From IMG/VR virus record IMGVR_UViG_3300030104_005306, positions 7,940 through 38,027 of that record: a DNA stretch of 30,088 bases; one strand, written 5' to 3'. The notes beneath the pieces were generated by a model. The model worked only from the letters and a program-made list of their open reading frames with translations, had not been told where the DNA came from and searched no databases. Shown piece after piece: positions 19,157 through 26,003 of this stretch (its first letter is position 1; each line of letters starts with the position of its first letter). The position numbers and the translations under genes were made by a program. Origin of the DNA: a virus.

Positions 19157-20577
19157 TGCCAGATATTAAAGTCAGAGTTGGCCAACAAAATGCGGTAAAA
19201 GTAGTTGCTAGTGCTTTTGGTGGATCGCTTACGGCTGAACAGGCGGTAAATGCTACTAATGTAAAGGGTGGTATTGCATCTGTAACATCAATAATTAATT
19301 CTGGAATTACTACTTTAACTGGCCCAGTTGGATTAGGTTCAGATTTATATGTTGCTGGAATATCTACACTTTCTGCTTTAGGTGGTATTACAACTACTGG
19401 TGGAGATTTATATGTTGGTGGAGATTTATATGTAAGGGATGATGTTACCTATGATGAAATTAATGGTAGAAATCTTAATGTAACTGGTGTTGGTACAATT
19501 GCCACTTTAAATATTAGTGGAGATGTACAAGTCTCTGGGATGTTAACGGTTGGAACAACCAGTTTAACTTTAGATGGTGATAATGATATTATTAATGTTG
19601 GTACAGGATTAACTCTTAGTTCTGCAAACGGAATTTATGCTGTTGCTGGACTTAATATATCAGGTATTTCTACATTTGGTGGAAGAATTGTTGGTGCTGC
19701 AACAAGTAATGTAATACCATTTTTATACAGTAATTTTAGCGATTTACCATCAGCTAGTACATACCATGGTGCATTTGCACATGTTCATGCACGAGGGAAG
19801 GGCTATTTTGCACATTCTAGTAATTGGTATGAATTAGTTAATACACAGTTAAATGGAACTGTTGGAACTGGAACAGAAAGATATAATATTGGTCCAACAA
19901 ATGTAACAACTCTAAATGCTTCTGGTATTTCCACATTTGTTGGTCATGTTGGATTAAGTACAGGTTTAACAGTTGCTGGTGTTACTACATTTAATCAAGA
20001 TGTACAATTTAAAGGTGCAGCTTATAATGCATTATGGGATCAGGCTACCAGTAAACTAAAATTCTATGATTTAACACAAGCAACATTTGGTGATGGAAAT
20101 GATTTGCAGGTATATTCGGATGGAACGAATGGAATTATAAAAGGAAATGATAAAACAAAGATTACAGGAATTACTGAATTAACAGTAGCTAGAGTAAATG
20201 TTACTGGTGTTTCTACATTTACAGGAATTGTTACTACTAGTAGTGATTTGTATGTTGGTGGAGATTTATATGTTTTAGATGATGTAGTATTTGATGAGGT
20301 AACTGCCACTAGTCTAAATATCACAGGAGTATCTACCTTTGCTGGTGATGCTCAATTTAATGGTAATGTTTCTATAGCAGGAACATTAACCTATGAAGAT
20401 GTAACAAATGTTGATTCTGTAGGTATTATCACTGCTGGAAAGGGATTTAGAGCTACGACTGGTGGATTAATTGTAACTGCTGGAATTTCTACTTTTGGAG
20501 CAATCGCAACATTTGCACAGAATGTATTTGTTGATGGAACATTAACTGCAGGACTTATAGATGGAGGCTCATTTTAA
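19156..20577 (+). CDS. Repetitive tail-fibre-like structural protein
   Basis: 473 residues. The leader 'MPDIKVRVGQQNAVKVVAS' is typical of fibre-like proteins in marine T4-like phages and probably marks a conserved attachment end. The body is a run of short beta repeats ending in Gly-(Ile/Val)-Ser-Thr-Phe, with two copies of a GGDLYVGGDLYV...DDV..DE block (about residues 80-105 and 362-385). It also has 'SDLPSASTYHGAFAHVHARG' (about residues 195-214), a module I recall from cyanophage fibres, and 'FGDGNDLQVYSDGTNGIIKG' (about residues 311-330), another widespread fibre motif. A trimeric beta-helical shaft is likely. It sits just before gp13, where T4 has fibritin (wac, 487 residues), but shows no fibritin-like coiled coil. 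Receptor specificity cannot be read from the sequence. Confidence 0.8.
   Translation: MPDIKVRVGQQNAVKVVASAFGGSLTAEQAVNATNVKGGIASVTSIINSGITTLTGPVGLGSDLYVAGISTLSALGGITTTGGDLYVGGDLYVRDDVTYDEINGRNLNVTGVGTIATLNISGDVQVSGMLTVGTTSLTLDGDNDIINVGTGLTLSSANGIYAVAGLNISGISTFGGRIVGAATSNVIPFLYSNFSDLPSASTYHGAFAHVHARGKGYFAHSSNWYELVNTQLNGTVGTGTERYNIGPTNVTTLNASGISTFVGHVGLSTGLTVAGVTTFNQDVQFKGAAYNALWDQATSKLKFYDLTQATFGDGNDLQVYSDGTNGIIKGNDKTKITGITELTVARVNVTGVSTFTGIVTTSSDLYVGGDLYVLDDVVFDEVTATSLNITGVSTFAGDAQFNGNVSIAGTLTYEDVTNVDSVGIITAGKGFRATTGGLIVTAGISTFGAIATFAQNVFVDGTLTAGLIDGGSF
19399..19433 (+). repeat. 18-bp tandem repeat (GGDLYV x2) in the fibre gene, copy 1 of a dispersed block
   Basis: GGTGGAGATTTATATGT occurs at 19399-19415 and again at 19417-19433, an in-frame tandem with an 18-base period encoding GGDLYV twice. 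The block recurs about 840 bases downstream. The 23 bases at 19411-19433 match 20251-20273 exactly. Confidence 0.85.
20242..20304 (+). repeat. Second copy of the GGDLYV...DDV..DE block in the fibre gene
   Basis: The sequence encodes SDLYVGGDLYVLDDVVFDEV, matching the first block (GDLYVGGDLYVRDDVTYDEI) at about 19402-19464. The first half is nearly identical at the DNA level and the second half has diverged. This is consistent with internal duplication of a shaft segment. Confidence 0.8.
20563..20567 (+). promoter_or_regulatory. Shine-Dalgarno sequence (GGAGG) for gp13
   Basis: GGAGG lies 9 bases before the ATG at 20577, inside the last codons of the fibre gene. It supports the chosen TAATG start. 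Confidence 0.7.
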
Positions 20578-21422
20578 TGGCTAAACCAAGTACCAAACAA
20601 GGATTAATAGATTACTGTAAGAGACAACTTGGTGCTCCAGTATTAGAAATTAATGTCGCTGATGATCAAATAGATGATTTGCTTGATGATGCACTTCAGT
20701 TATTTAATGAACGTCATTATGATGGTGTTGAGAGAATGTATCTGAAGCATCAAATTACTCAGGAAGAGATTGATAGAGGAAAAGCATCTGGTACCACTGG
20801 AGTGGGTATTGTAACCACTACCGCAGAATCAACTTCTGTCAGTGGAATTGGAACTATCACAACTAAGTGGTATGAGAATTCTAATTTCCTTCAGGTTCCA
20901 GATTCAGTAATTGGTGTAGAAAAAATATTTAAGTTTGATACTAGTTCTATTTCGGGTGGAATGTTTAGTATTAAATATCAGTTATTTTTAAATGATTTGT
21001 ATCAATTTAACTCAATTGAATTACTTCAGTATTCTATGGTTAAAACATATCTGGAAGATATTGATTTTCTTTTAACCACAGATAAACAAATAAGATTTAA
21101 TCAAAGACAAGATAGATTATACATGGATATTGATTGGGCAGCTCAAACTGCTGGTACTTATCTGGTTCTTGATTGTTGGAGAGCATTAGACCCTCTATCA
21201 TATACAAAAGTATATAATGATAGGTTCCTTAAACTCTATTTGACTCAATTGATTAAACGTCAATGGGGTATGAATTTAATCAAATTTAAGGGAGTAAAAC
21301 TTCCTGGTGGATTAGAATTAAATGGAAGAGAAATATATGATGATGCACAAAGAGAATTGGAATATATTAAAGAGAAAATGGCTACTGAATACGAATTACC
21401 ACCACTTGATGCGATAGGATAA
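20577..21422 (+). CDS. gp13: Neck protein gp13 (head completion)
   Basis: Homologue of T4 gp13, which with gp14 builds the neck that closes the filled head and receives the tail. The N-terminus 'LIDYCKRQLGAPVLEINVADDQIDDLLDDALQLFNERHYDGV' (split here in description, residues about 10-50) follows the T4 pattern (L..VI.RRLGAP.....T.DQI.D.I..AL.LY...H.DG). The C-terminal 'LPGGLELNGREIYDDAQREL' parallels T4 LPGGVTIDGQRLIEEARLE. At 281 residues it is slightly shorter than T4 gp13 (309). A VGxGT-type stretch (about residues 70-100, SGTTGVGIVTT...GIGTITT) is inserted between the N-terminal helices and the 'VIGVEKIFKF' strand. It is flanked on both sides by TAATG overlaps, consistent with coupled translation of the neck genes. 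Confidence 0.93.
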   Translation: MAKPSTKQGLIDYCKRQLGAPVLEINVADDQIDDLLDDALQLFNERHYDGVERMYLKHQITQEEIDRGKASGTTGVGIVTTTAESTSVSGIGTITTKWYENSNFLQVPDSVIGVEKIFKFDTSSISGGMFSIKYQLFLNDLYQFNSIELLQYSMVKTYLEDIDFLLTTDKQIRFNQRQDRLYMDIDWAAQTAGTYLVLDCWRALDPLSYTKVYNDRFLKLYLTQLIKRQWGMNLIKFKGVKLPGGLELNGREIYDDAQRELEYIKEKMATEYELPPLDAIG

Positions 21423-22834
21423 TGGCATTAAATCCCTTTTTTCTCCAAGGTTCACAAAGTGAGCAAAGACTTGTTCAGGATTTAATCAATGAGCAACTTA
21501 CAATTTATGGTGTAGAAGTAACTTATATACCCAGAAAAGTTGTAAATAAGAAAACAATCTTTAGAGAAGTAACGGCATCAAAATTTGATGATAATTTTCT
21601 GTTGGAAGCTTATGTGAATACCTATGAAGGGTATGATGGTCAAGGAGATATAATGACCAAGTTTGGAGTTAGTCTAAAAGATGAATTAACATTAACAATA
21701 TCAAAAGAGAGGTTTGAGGATTTTATTTCACCATTTATGGCAGCTGATAGTGACATTACAGTTTCCACAAGACCTGAGGAAGGAGATTTAGTATATTTTC
21801 CTTTAGGTCAAAGACTATTTGAAGTTAAATTTGTAGAGCATGAAAAACCTTTTTATCAATTAGGTAAGAATTACGTTTATCAATTACAATGCGAACTCTT
21901 CGAATATGAGGATGAGGTTATTGATACTAGTATTGATGAAATTGATGAAACCATTGAGGATCAAGGATTTGCCACTGATTTGGTTCTATTCTCTTTGGGG
22001 ACAAATGCAGTAGGAAGTGCAGTTACATCTGCTAATTCTGGATACATACAAAAACTTTGGCTTAATAATGATGGTTATGGATATACTAAGAATCCAACAG
22101 TTGCAATAACAACTTCTCCAACAGGAGATAATGCAACTGCTGTTGCCATAACCACATCTGTAAGTAACATATATTCAGTCAAAGAATTATTAATTACAAA
22201 TGTTGGTTCTGGATATACTGTAGTACCAACCGTCACTATTGTAAGTGCAGCAACAACTGCAACTAATGGAGTCACAACTTATCATGGAGTCGGAGCTGCG
22301 GCAACTGCAAGCTTGACTACAGTTGGTGCTGGTATTTCATTTGTTGGATTAACAACTGTTGGTGCTGGATATAGTTATGCTCCTACGGTTACATTTGGTA
22401 CTCCATCATCAGGAGTAGGAACTGCTACAGGAACAGCGTTTATTAGTAATGCTGGAGTTGTCACTGCAGTTTACTTATCTGATGCAGGTATTGGATATAG
22501 TACAGGAACTTCTACTATCACATTTGGTGCTTCACAATCAATTACTGGAGTTGGTACATATCAATTCAATGAGATTGTTACTGGTCAAAATAGTGGAACA
22601 ACTGGTAGAGTTAAGAATTGGGATATTGATACCATGGTACTTAGAGTTGGTAATGAAAGTGGAGTATTCACTAGAGGAGAAACTATTGTTGGATCTGCAT
22701 CTTCTGCTAAGTATAGTATCAGGTCTGTTCCAGAAGGTGAGAATTTAGATAAATATGATCAGAATACTGATATAGAGATCGAAGCAGATCTTATTCTTGA
22801 TTTCAGTGAGTCAAACCCATTTGGTAGTGTGTAA
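21422..22834 (+). CDS. gp14: Neck protein gp14 with a large internal repeat insertion
   Basis: Homologue of T4 gp14. The N-terminal 180 residues carry the family pattern: 'YGVEVTYIPRKVV', 'YEGYDGQGDIMTKFGVSLKDELTLTI', 'EGDLVYFPLGQRLFEVKFVE' and 'PFYQLGKNYVYQLQCELFEY'; T4 has GVECYYIPR, FEGYEG, EGDLIYFP and PFYQLG. The C-terminal 'SESNPFG' parallels the T4 'ESSPFDNDF' end. Between them, about residues 195-435, is an insertion absent from T4 gp14 (256 residues) with four GxGY-type repeats at residues about 217, 262, 314 and 356 and then a 'GQNSGTTGRVKNWD' segment. The insertion probably forms beta-rich decoration on the neck. It may stand in for the whiskers or collar surface; that is speculation. 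TAATG overlaps occur at both ends. Confidence 0.93.
   Translation: MALNPFFLQGSQSEQRLVQDLINEQLTIYGVEVTYIPRKVVNKKTIFREVTASKFDDNFLLEAYVNTYEGYDGQGDIMTKFGVSLKDELTLTISKERFEDFISPFMAADSDITVSTRPEEGDLVYFPLGQRLFEVKFVEHEKPFYQLGKNYVYQLQCELFEYEDEVIDTSIDEIDETIEDQGFATDLVLFSLGTNAVGSAVTSANSGYIQKLWLNNDGYGYTKNPTVAITTSPTGDNATAVAITTSVSNIYSVKELLITNVGSGYTVVPTVTIVSAATTATNGVTTYHGVGAAATASLTTVGAGISFVGLTTVGAGYSYAPTVTFGTPSSGVGTATGTAFISNAGVVTAVYLSDAGIGYSTGTSTITFGASQSITGVGTYQFNEIVTGQNSGTTGRVKNWDIDTMVLRVGNESGVFTRGETIVGSASSAKYSIRSVPEGENLDKYDQNTDIEIEADLILDFSESNPFGSV
22070..22530 (+). repeat. Four GxGYxxxPTVxI repeats inserted in gp14
   Basis: Units GYGYTKNPTV, GSGYTVVPTV, GAGYSYAPTV and GIGYSTGTSTI occur at codons about 217, 262, 314 and 356, with spacings of 45, 52 and 42 residues. 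Each is followed by a Thr/Val/Ala-rich strand pair. The same pattern recurs in gp8 and in the two giant proteins. Confidence 0.85.
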
Positions 22835-23652
22835 TGTTAGGTACTTATTATTATCACGAGATAATTAGAAAAACCATTATTGCTTTTGGTACTGTTTTTA
22901 ATGGTATTAATATAAAGCATAAGGAGCAGGATGGTTCTGCGTTTAGTGACTTTAGAGTTCCGTTGTCATACGGACCTGCACAAAAGTTTCTTGCTAGGTT
23001 AGAGCAACAACCAGATTTAAATAAACCCATTCAAATAACACTTCCTAGAATGTCATTTGAGATGAATAATGTTGCTTATGATGCTTCTAGAAAAGTTGGG
23101 GTCACTCAAACTTTTAAAACATCTGATGGAACAAATTTAAAGAAAGTTTATATGCCTGTTCCATATAATATAGGATTCGAATTAAATATTTTTACTAAAT
23201 TAAATGATGATGCACTACAGATTGTAGAACAGATATTACCATATTTCCAACCATCATTTAATTTAACCGTAGATTTAGTAAGTGCCATAGGAGAAAAGAG
23301 AGATATTCCTATCATTCTTGATAACATATCTTTTCAGGATGATTATGAAGGAGATTTTACTTCTAGAAGAGCACTTATCTATACTATAAATTTTACTGCC
23401 AAGACTTATCTCTTTGGTCCTGTTGCTGAGACCACAAGTGGACTTATTAAGAAAGTTCAGACTGATCTATATGCAGATACGAATCTTAAGACTGCTAAAC
23501 GTGAAATGAGATATACAGCAACACCTAATCCTGCAGATGCAGGGCCTGCTGATGACTTTGGATTTAGTGAAAGTTGGCAGGATGTTTCAGCTGCATCTGA
23601 TTCATTAAAGGCAGATCAAACTTATAGTCCAACAAGACAAGAGGATATTTAA
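22834..23652 (+). CDS. gp15: Tail sheath stabiliser / tail completion protein gp15
   Basis: Homologue of T4 gp15, a hexameric tail terminator that caps the tube and sheath and provides the docking surface for the neck. The length is the same as T4 gp15 (272). Shared features are the 'MLGTYYYHEIIRKTI' start (T4 MFGYFYNSSFRRY), 'FRVPLSYGP', 'ITLPRMSFEM' (T4 TILPRINLHL), the strongly conserved 'IVEQILPYFQPSFNLTV' at residues about 130-146, and 'GLIKKVQTDLYADT' (T4 GLIRTTYTDFHANT). It starts in a TAATG overlap with gp14 and ends 2 bases before gp16. Unlike gp14 it has no repeat insertion, which fits a tightly packed ring. Confidence 0.96.
   Translation: MLGTYYYHEIIRKTIIAFGTVFNGINIKHKEQDGSAFSDFRVPLSYGPAQKFLARLEQQPDLNKPIQITLPRMSFEMNNVAYDASRKVGVTQTFKTSDGTNLKKVYMPVPYNIGFELNIFTKLNDDALQIVEQILPYFQPSFNLTVDLVSAIGEKRDIPIILDNISFQDDYEGDFTSRRALIYTINFTAKTYLFGPVAETTSGLIKKVQTDLYADTNLKTAKREMRYTATPNPADAGPADDFGFSESWQDVSAASDSLKADQTYSPTRQEDI
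23641..23644 (+). promoter_or_regulatory. Shine-Dalgarno sequence (GAGG) for gp16
   Basis: GAGG lies 10 bases before the ATG at 23655, in the last codons of gp15. It supports the start chosen for the terminase small subunit. Confidence 0.5.
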
Positions 23653-23654
23653 TC

Positions 23655-24092
23655 ATGAGTAATAGTTATGATCCTATTGATGAAGCACTTAATACTACTA
23701 GTGCTATTGAAGTGAATGATAATCCAGAAAATGGTTGTGTAAAAAGAAAAGATCGATTGAAAGATGTGAATGATATAGAACAAGATTATGATTATACCCG
23801 TGCTAATTTATATTCATTAATTGAGAAGGGACAAGAATCTCTTAATGGTATTATGGAACTTGCTGGTGAAAGTGCAAGTCCAAGAGCATATGAGGTTGCA
23901 GGACAGATTATTAAGTCTGTTGCCGATACAACTGATAAGTTGATGGAATTGCAGAAAAAGGTAAAAGAAGTAGATGAAGAGAAGGCAAAAGGTCCAAGTC
24001 AAGTCACAAATAATGCAGTTTTTGTAGGGTCTACATCAGACTTATCAAAGATGTTAAAGAGTGGGATTCTAAATAATAATAAGGAATCTTAA
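23655..24092 (+). CDS. gp16: Terminase small subunit gp16
   Basis: 145 residues (T4 gp16 is 164), placed immediately upstream of gp17 as in T4. Small terminase subunits recognise concatemeric DNA and regulate the ATPase and nuclease of gp17. The N-terminal third is acidic and polar. Residues about 50-110 are predicted to be helical, with 'ANLYSLIEKGQESLNGIMELA', 'AYEVAGQIIKSVADTTDKLM' and a charged 'ELQKKVKEVDEEK' helix, consistent with the central coiled-coil oligomerisation region of T4-type small subunits. The C-terminal tail ('NNAVFVGSTSDLSKMLK') matches a pattern I recall from cyanophage gp16. The assignment rests on synteny plus helical architecture; the family is poorly conserved in sequence. 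Confidence 0.88.
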   Translation: MSNSYDPIDEALNTTSAIEVNDNPENGCVKRKDRLKDVNDIEQDYDYTRANLYSLIEKGQESLNGIMELAGESASPRAYEVAGQIIKSVADTTDKLMELQKKVKEVDEEKAKGPSQVTNNAVFVGSTSDLSKMLKSGILNNNKES

Positions 24093-24101
24093 TAAAATCT
24101 T

Positions 24102-24269
24102 ATGGATTTGAATAATGATCATCAAGAAAGGGTGACTATAGAGGATGCTAATGGCAATCCATATGTGGAATTTGTTGATGTTGTTGGGCCAAACCAAATG
24201 CCTCAATTATTTAAGATGAAAAAACCTGAGATTTCCGATTGGAGAGATGATTTGGAATTTGAGGTTTAA
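24102..24269 (+). CDS. Small acidic ORF (55 residues) between the terminase subunits, function unknown
   Basis: ATG at 24102 to TAA at 24267-24269, filling nearly all of the gap between gp16 and gp17 (9 bases before, 5 after). The protein is acidic and shows a pattern 'VTIEDANGNPYVEFVDVVGP', then 'MPQLFKMKKPEISDWRDDLE'. No membrane segment or cysteine is visible. The Trp/Asp-rich C-terminus looks like a short interaction peptide. Its codon use resembles its neighbours, and the Shine-Dalgarno sequence of gp17 lies in its last codons. The upstream Shine-Dalgarno is weak (AAGGA at 24081-24085, 16 bases away). I do not recognise a family. A packaging-accessory role is suggested only by position. 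Confidence 0.7.
   Translation: MDLNNDHQERVTIEDANGNPYVEFVDVVGPNQMPQLFKMKKPEISDWRDDLEFEV
24261..24264 (+). promoter_or_regulatory. Shine-Dalgarno sequence (GAGG) for gp17
   Basis: GAGG lies 10 bases before the gp17 ATG, inside the final codons of the 55-residue ORF. Ribosomes finishing the small ORF therefore pass directly over the gp17 initiation site. Confidence 0.55.
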
Positions 24270-24274
24270 ATTTT

Positions 24275-25930
24275 ATGAATAATAGTAATGATGTATATCT
24301 TGGTAATCCCAATTTAAAGAAAGCTAATACTGCTCATGAGTTTACTGAGGAGCAGATTATTGAGTTTTTAAAATGTAAGGCAGATCCAATATATTTTACT
24401 AGACAGTATATAAAAATCGTTTCTCTTGATGAGGGACTGGTTCCTTTTAATATGTACGATTTCCAAGAGAAATTGATTAAAAGGTTTCATGAAAATAGAT
24501 TTAATATCTGTAAGATGCCTCGACAGACAGGTAAATCTACAACTTGTATATCATATCTTTTACACTATGCAGTTTTTAATGATAATGTCAACATTGCTGT
24601 TCTGGCGAACAAAGCGTCCACGGCTAGAGATCTACTTGGCAGATTACAACTTGCATATGAAAATTTACCTTCATGGATGCAACAAGGTATCATCAGTTGG
24701 AATAAAGGATCACTGGAGTTAGAAAATGGATCAAAAATTTCTGCTAACTCTACGTCTTCATCTGCTGTCCGAGGTGGTTCCTATAATGTCATCTTTCTTG
24801 ACGAGTTCGCCTTCATCCCGAATCACATTGCTGATGACTTCTTTGCCTCTGTTTATCCTACTATTACGTCTGGACAAAGTACTAAAGTAATCATTGTTTC
24901 TACCCCAAGGGGTATGAATCACTTCTATCGTATGTGGCACGATAGTGAAAGGGGTAAAAGTGAATATGTTCCTACTGATGTTCATTGGAGTGAAGTTCCT
25001 GGTAGGGATGCTGTTTGGAAAGAGCAAACAATTGCAAACACATCAGAACAACAATTTAAAATTGAGTTTGAGTGTGAATTCTTAGGATCTGTTAATACTC
25101 TTATTAGTGCGACAAAACTTAAAAATCTTGTATTTGAACCACCAATCAAAAAAAATGCTGGATTGGATATCTATGAAAATCCAGTTAAAGAGCATAATTA
25201 TATAATCACTGTTGACGTTGCAAGAGGATTGGGAAATGACTATTCTGCATTCATTGTTTTTGACACTACCGAGTTTCCATATAGGGTGGTTGCCAAATAT
25301 AGGAATAATGAAGTAAAACCGATGCTATTCCCCAATATTATACTTGACGTTGCAAAAGGATATAATCAAGCATACTTATTAATAGAAGTTAATGATATAG
25401 GAGATCAAGTAGCAAGTATTCTTCAGTATGATCTTGAGTATGAAAATTTGTTAATGGCTTCTATGAGAGGAAGAAATGGTCAAATAGTCGGACAAGGATT
25501 TTCAGGTAAAAAGACTCAACTTGGTGTAAGAACTACTGCAGCAGTTAAAAAGTTGGGATGCTCCAATCTTAAGACAATGATGGAGGATGATAAATTATTA
25601 ACTTGTGATTATGAAATCATATCAGAGTTAACTACATTTGCACAAAAACATAATTCGTTTGAGGCAGAAGAGGGATGTAATGATGACCTAGCAATGTGTC
25701 TTGTTATATTTGCATGGTTAGTGGCACAGGATTATTTTAAGGAGATGTCAGATAATGACATCAGAAAAAGAATTTATGATGAACAGAAAAATCAAATAGA
25801 ACAGGATATGGCACCTTTTGGATTTATATCTGATGGATTTGAAGACATGGATAGCTTTGTTGATGAGGATGGAGATAGATGGCATACAGATGAATATGGA
25901 GATAGATCATACATGTGGGACTATATGTGA
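24275..25930 (+). CDS. gp17: Terminase large subunit gp17 (packaging ATPase and headful nuclease)
   Basis: 551 residues (T4 gp17 is 610). The N-terminal ATPase has a Walker A loop 'PRQTGKST' at residues 82-89, a Walker B strand with catalytic Glu 'NVIFLDEFAF' at 171-180 (D176, E177) and the coupling motif 'VSTPRG' at 208-213. The C-terminal RNase H-fold nuclease shows its three acidic positions: D314 in 'ITVDVARG', E371 in 'LLIEVND' and D471 in 'CNDDLAM', matching T4 D401, E458 and D542. It powers DNA translocation through the portal and cuts the concatemer at headful. All catalytic residues are present, with no intein or intron. The C-terminal tail is unusually acidic and aromatic ('DSFVDEDGDRWHTDEYGDRS'). 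Confidence 0.98.
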   Translation: MNNSNDVYLGNPNLKKANTAHEFTEEQIIEFLKCKADPIYFTRQYIKIVSLDEGLVPFNMYDFQEKLIKRFHENRFNICKMPRQTGKSTTCISYLLHYAVFNDNVNIAVLANKASTARDLLGRLQLAYENLPSWMQQGIISWNKGSLELENGSKISANSTSSSAVRGGSYNVIFLDEFAFIPNHIADDFFASVYPTITSGQSTKVIIVSTPRGMNHFYRMWHDSERGKSEYVPTDVHWSEVPGRDAVWKEQTIANTSEQQFKIEFECEFLGSVNTLISATKLKNLVFEPPIKKNAGLDIYENPVKEHNYIITVDVARGLGNDYSAFIVFDTTEFPYRVVAKYRNNEVKPMLFPNIILDVAKGYNQAYLLIEVNDIGDQVASILQYDLEYENLLMASMRGRNGQIVGQGFSGKKTQLGVRTTAAVKKLGCSNLKTMMEDDKLLTCDYEIISELTTFAQKHNSFEAEEGCNDDLAMCLVIFAWLVAQDYFKEMSDNDIRKRIYDEQKNQIEQDMAPFGFISDGFEDMDSFVDEDGDRWHTDEYGDRSYMWDYM

Positions 25931-25959
25931 TGAAAAAATACATGTAAAAAAGATAATTT

Positions 25960-25967
25960 AATAAATA
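25960..25967 (+). promoter_or_regulatory. T4-like late promoter (AATAAATA) for gp18-gp19
   Basis: AATAAATA matches the NATAAATA late motif described for marine T4-like phages and differs from the T4 consensus at one base. It sits in the 73-base gap before the sheath gene, the longest non-coding gap in the window, ending 36 bases upstream of the ATG. A promoter here fits the need for high expression of sheath and tube. Confidence 0.65.
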
Positions 25968-25989
25968 TTTCTAGATAAATTTGGACTGC

Positions 25990-25994
25990 GAGGG
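25990..25994 (+). promoter_or_regulatory. Shine-Dalgarno sequence (GAGGG) for gp18
   Basis: GAGGG lies 9 bases before the ATG at 26004, a near-ideal spacing. It fixes the start of the sheath protein. Confidence 0.75.
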
Positions 25995-26003
25995 AAAAAC
26001 AAG

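Noticed and set aside
19156-20577. Fibritin (wac) homologue
   Set aside because: Position and length resemble T4 wac, but the sequence is beta-repeat and fibre-like without the long segmented coiled coil of fibritin.
22449-22748. Plus-strand ORF of 99 codons in another frame inside gp14
   Set aside because: It is a Leu/Val-rich frame shadow of the repeat insertion, without its own Shine-Dalgarno. The gp14 frame is clearly the real one, since its family-conserved ends lie on both sides.
22748-22755. GATAAATA inside gp14, 79 bases before gp15
   Set aside because: It reads as Leu-Asp-Lys-Tyr codons of the gp14 C-terminal region, and gp15 is tied to gp14 by a TAATG overlap. No independent evidence supports a promoter.
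24489-24722. Plus-strand ORF of 77 codons inside gp17
   Set aside because: It overlaps the Walker A region of the terminase in another frame, and nothing supports a separate gene.
25931-26003. Rho-independent terminator after gp17
   Set aside because: The gap is AT-rich but holds no GC-bearing inverted repeat followed by a T run. I see no stem worth calling there or in the other gaps.
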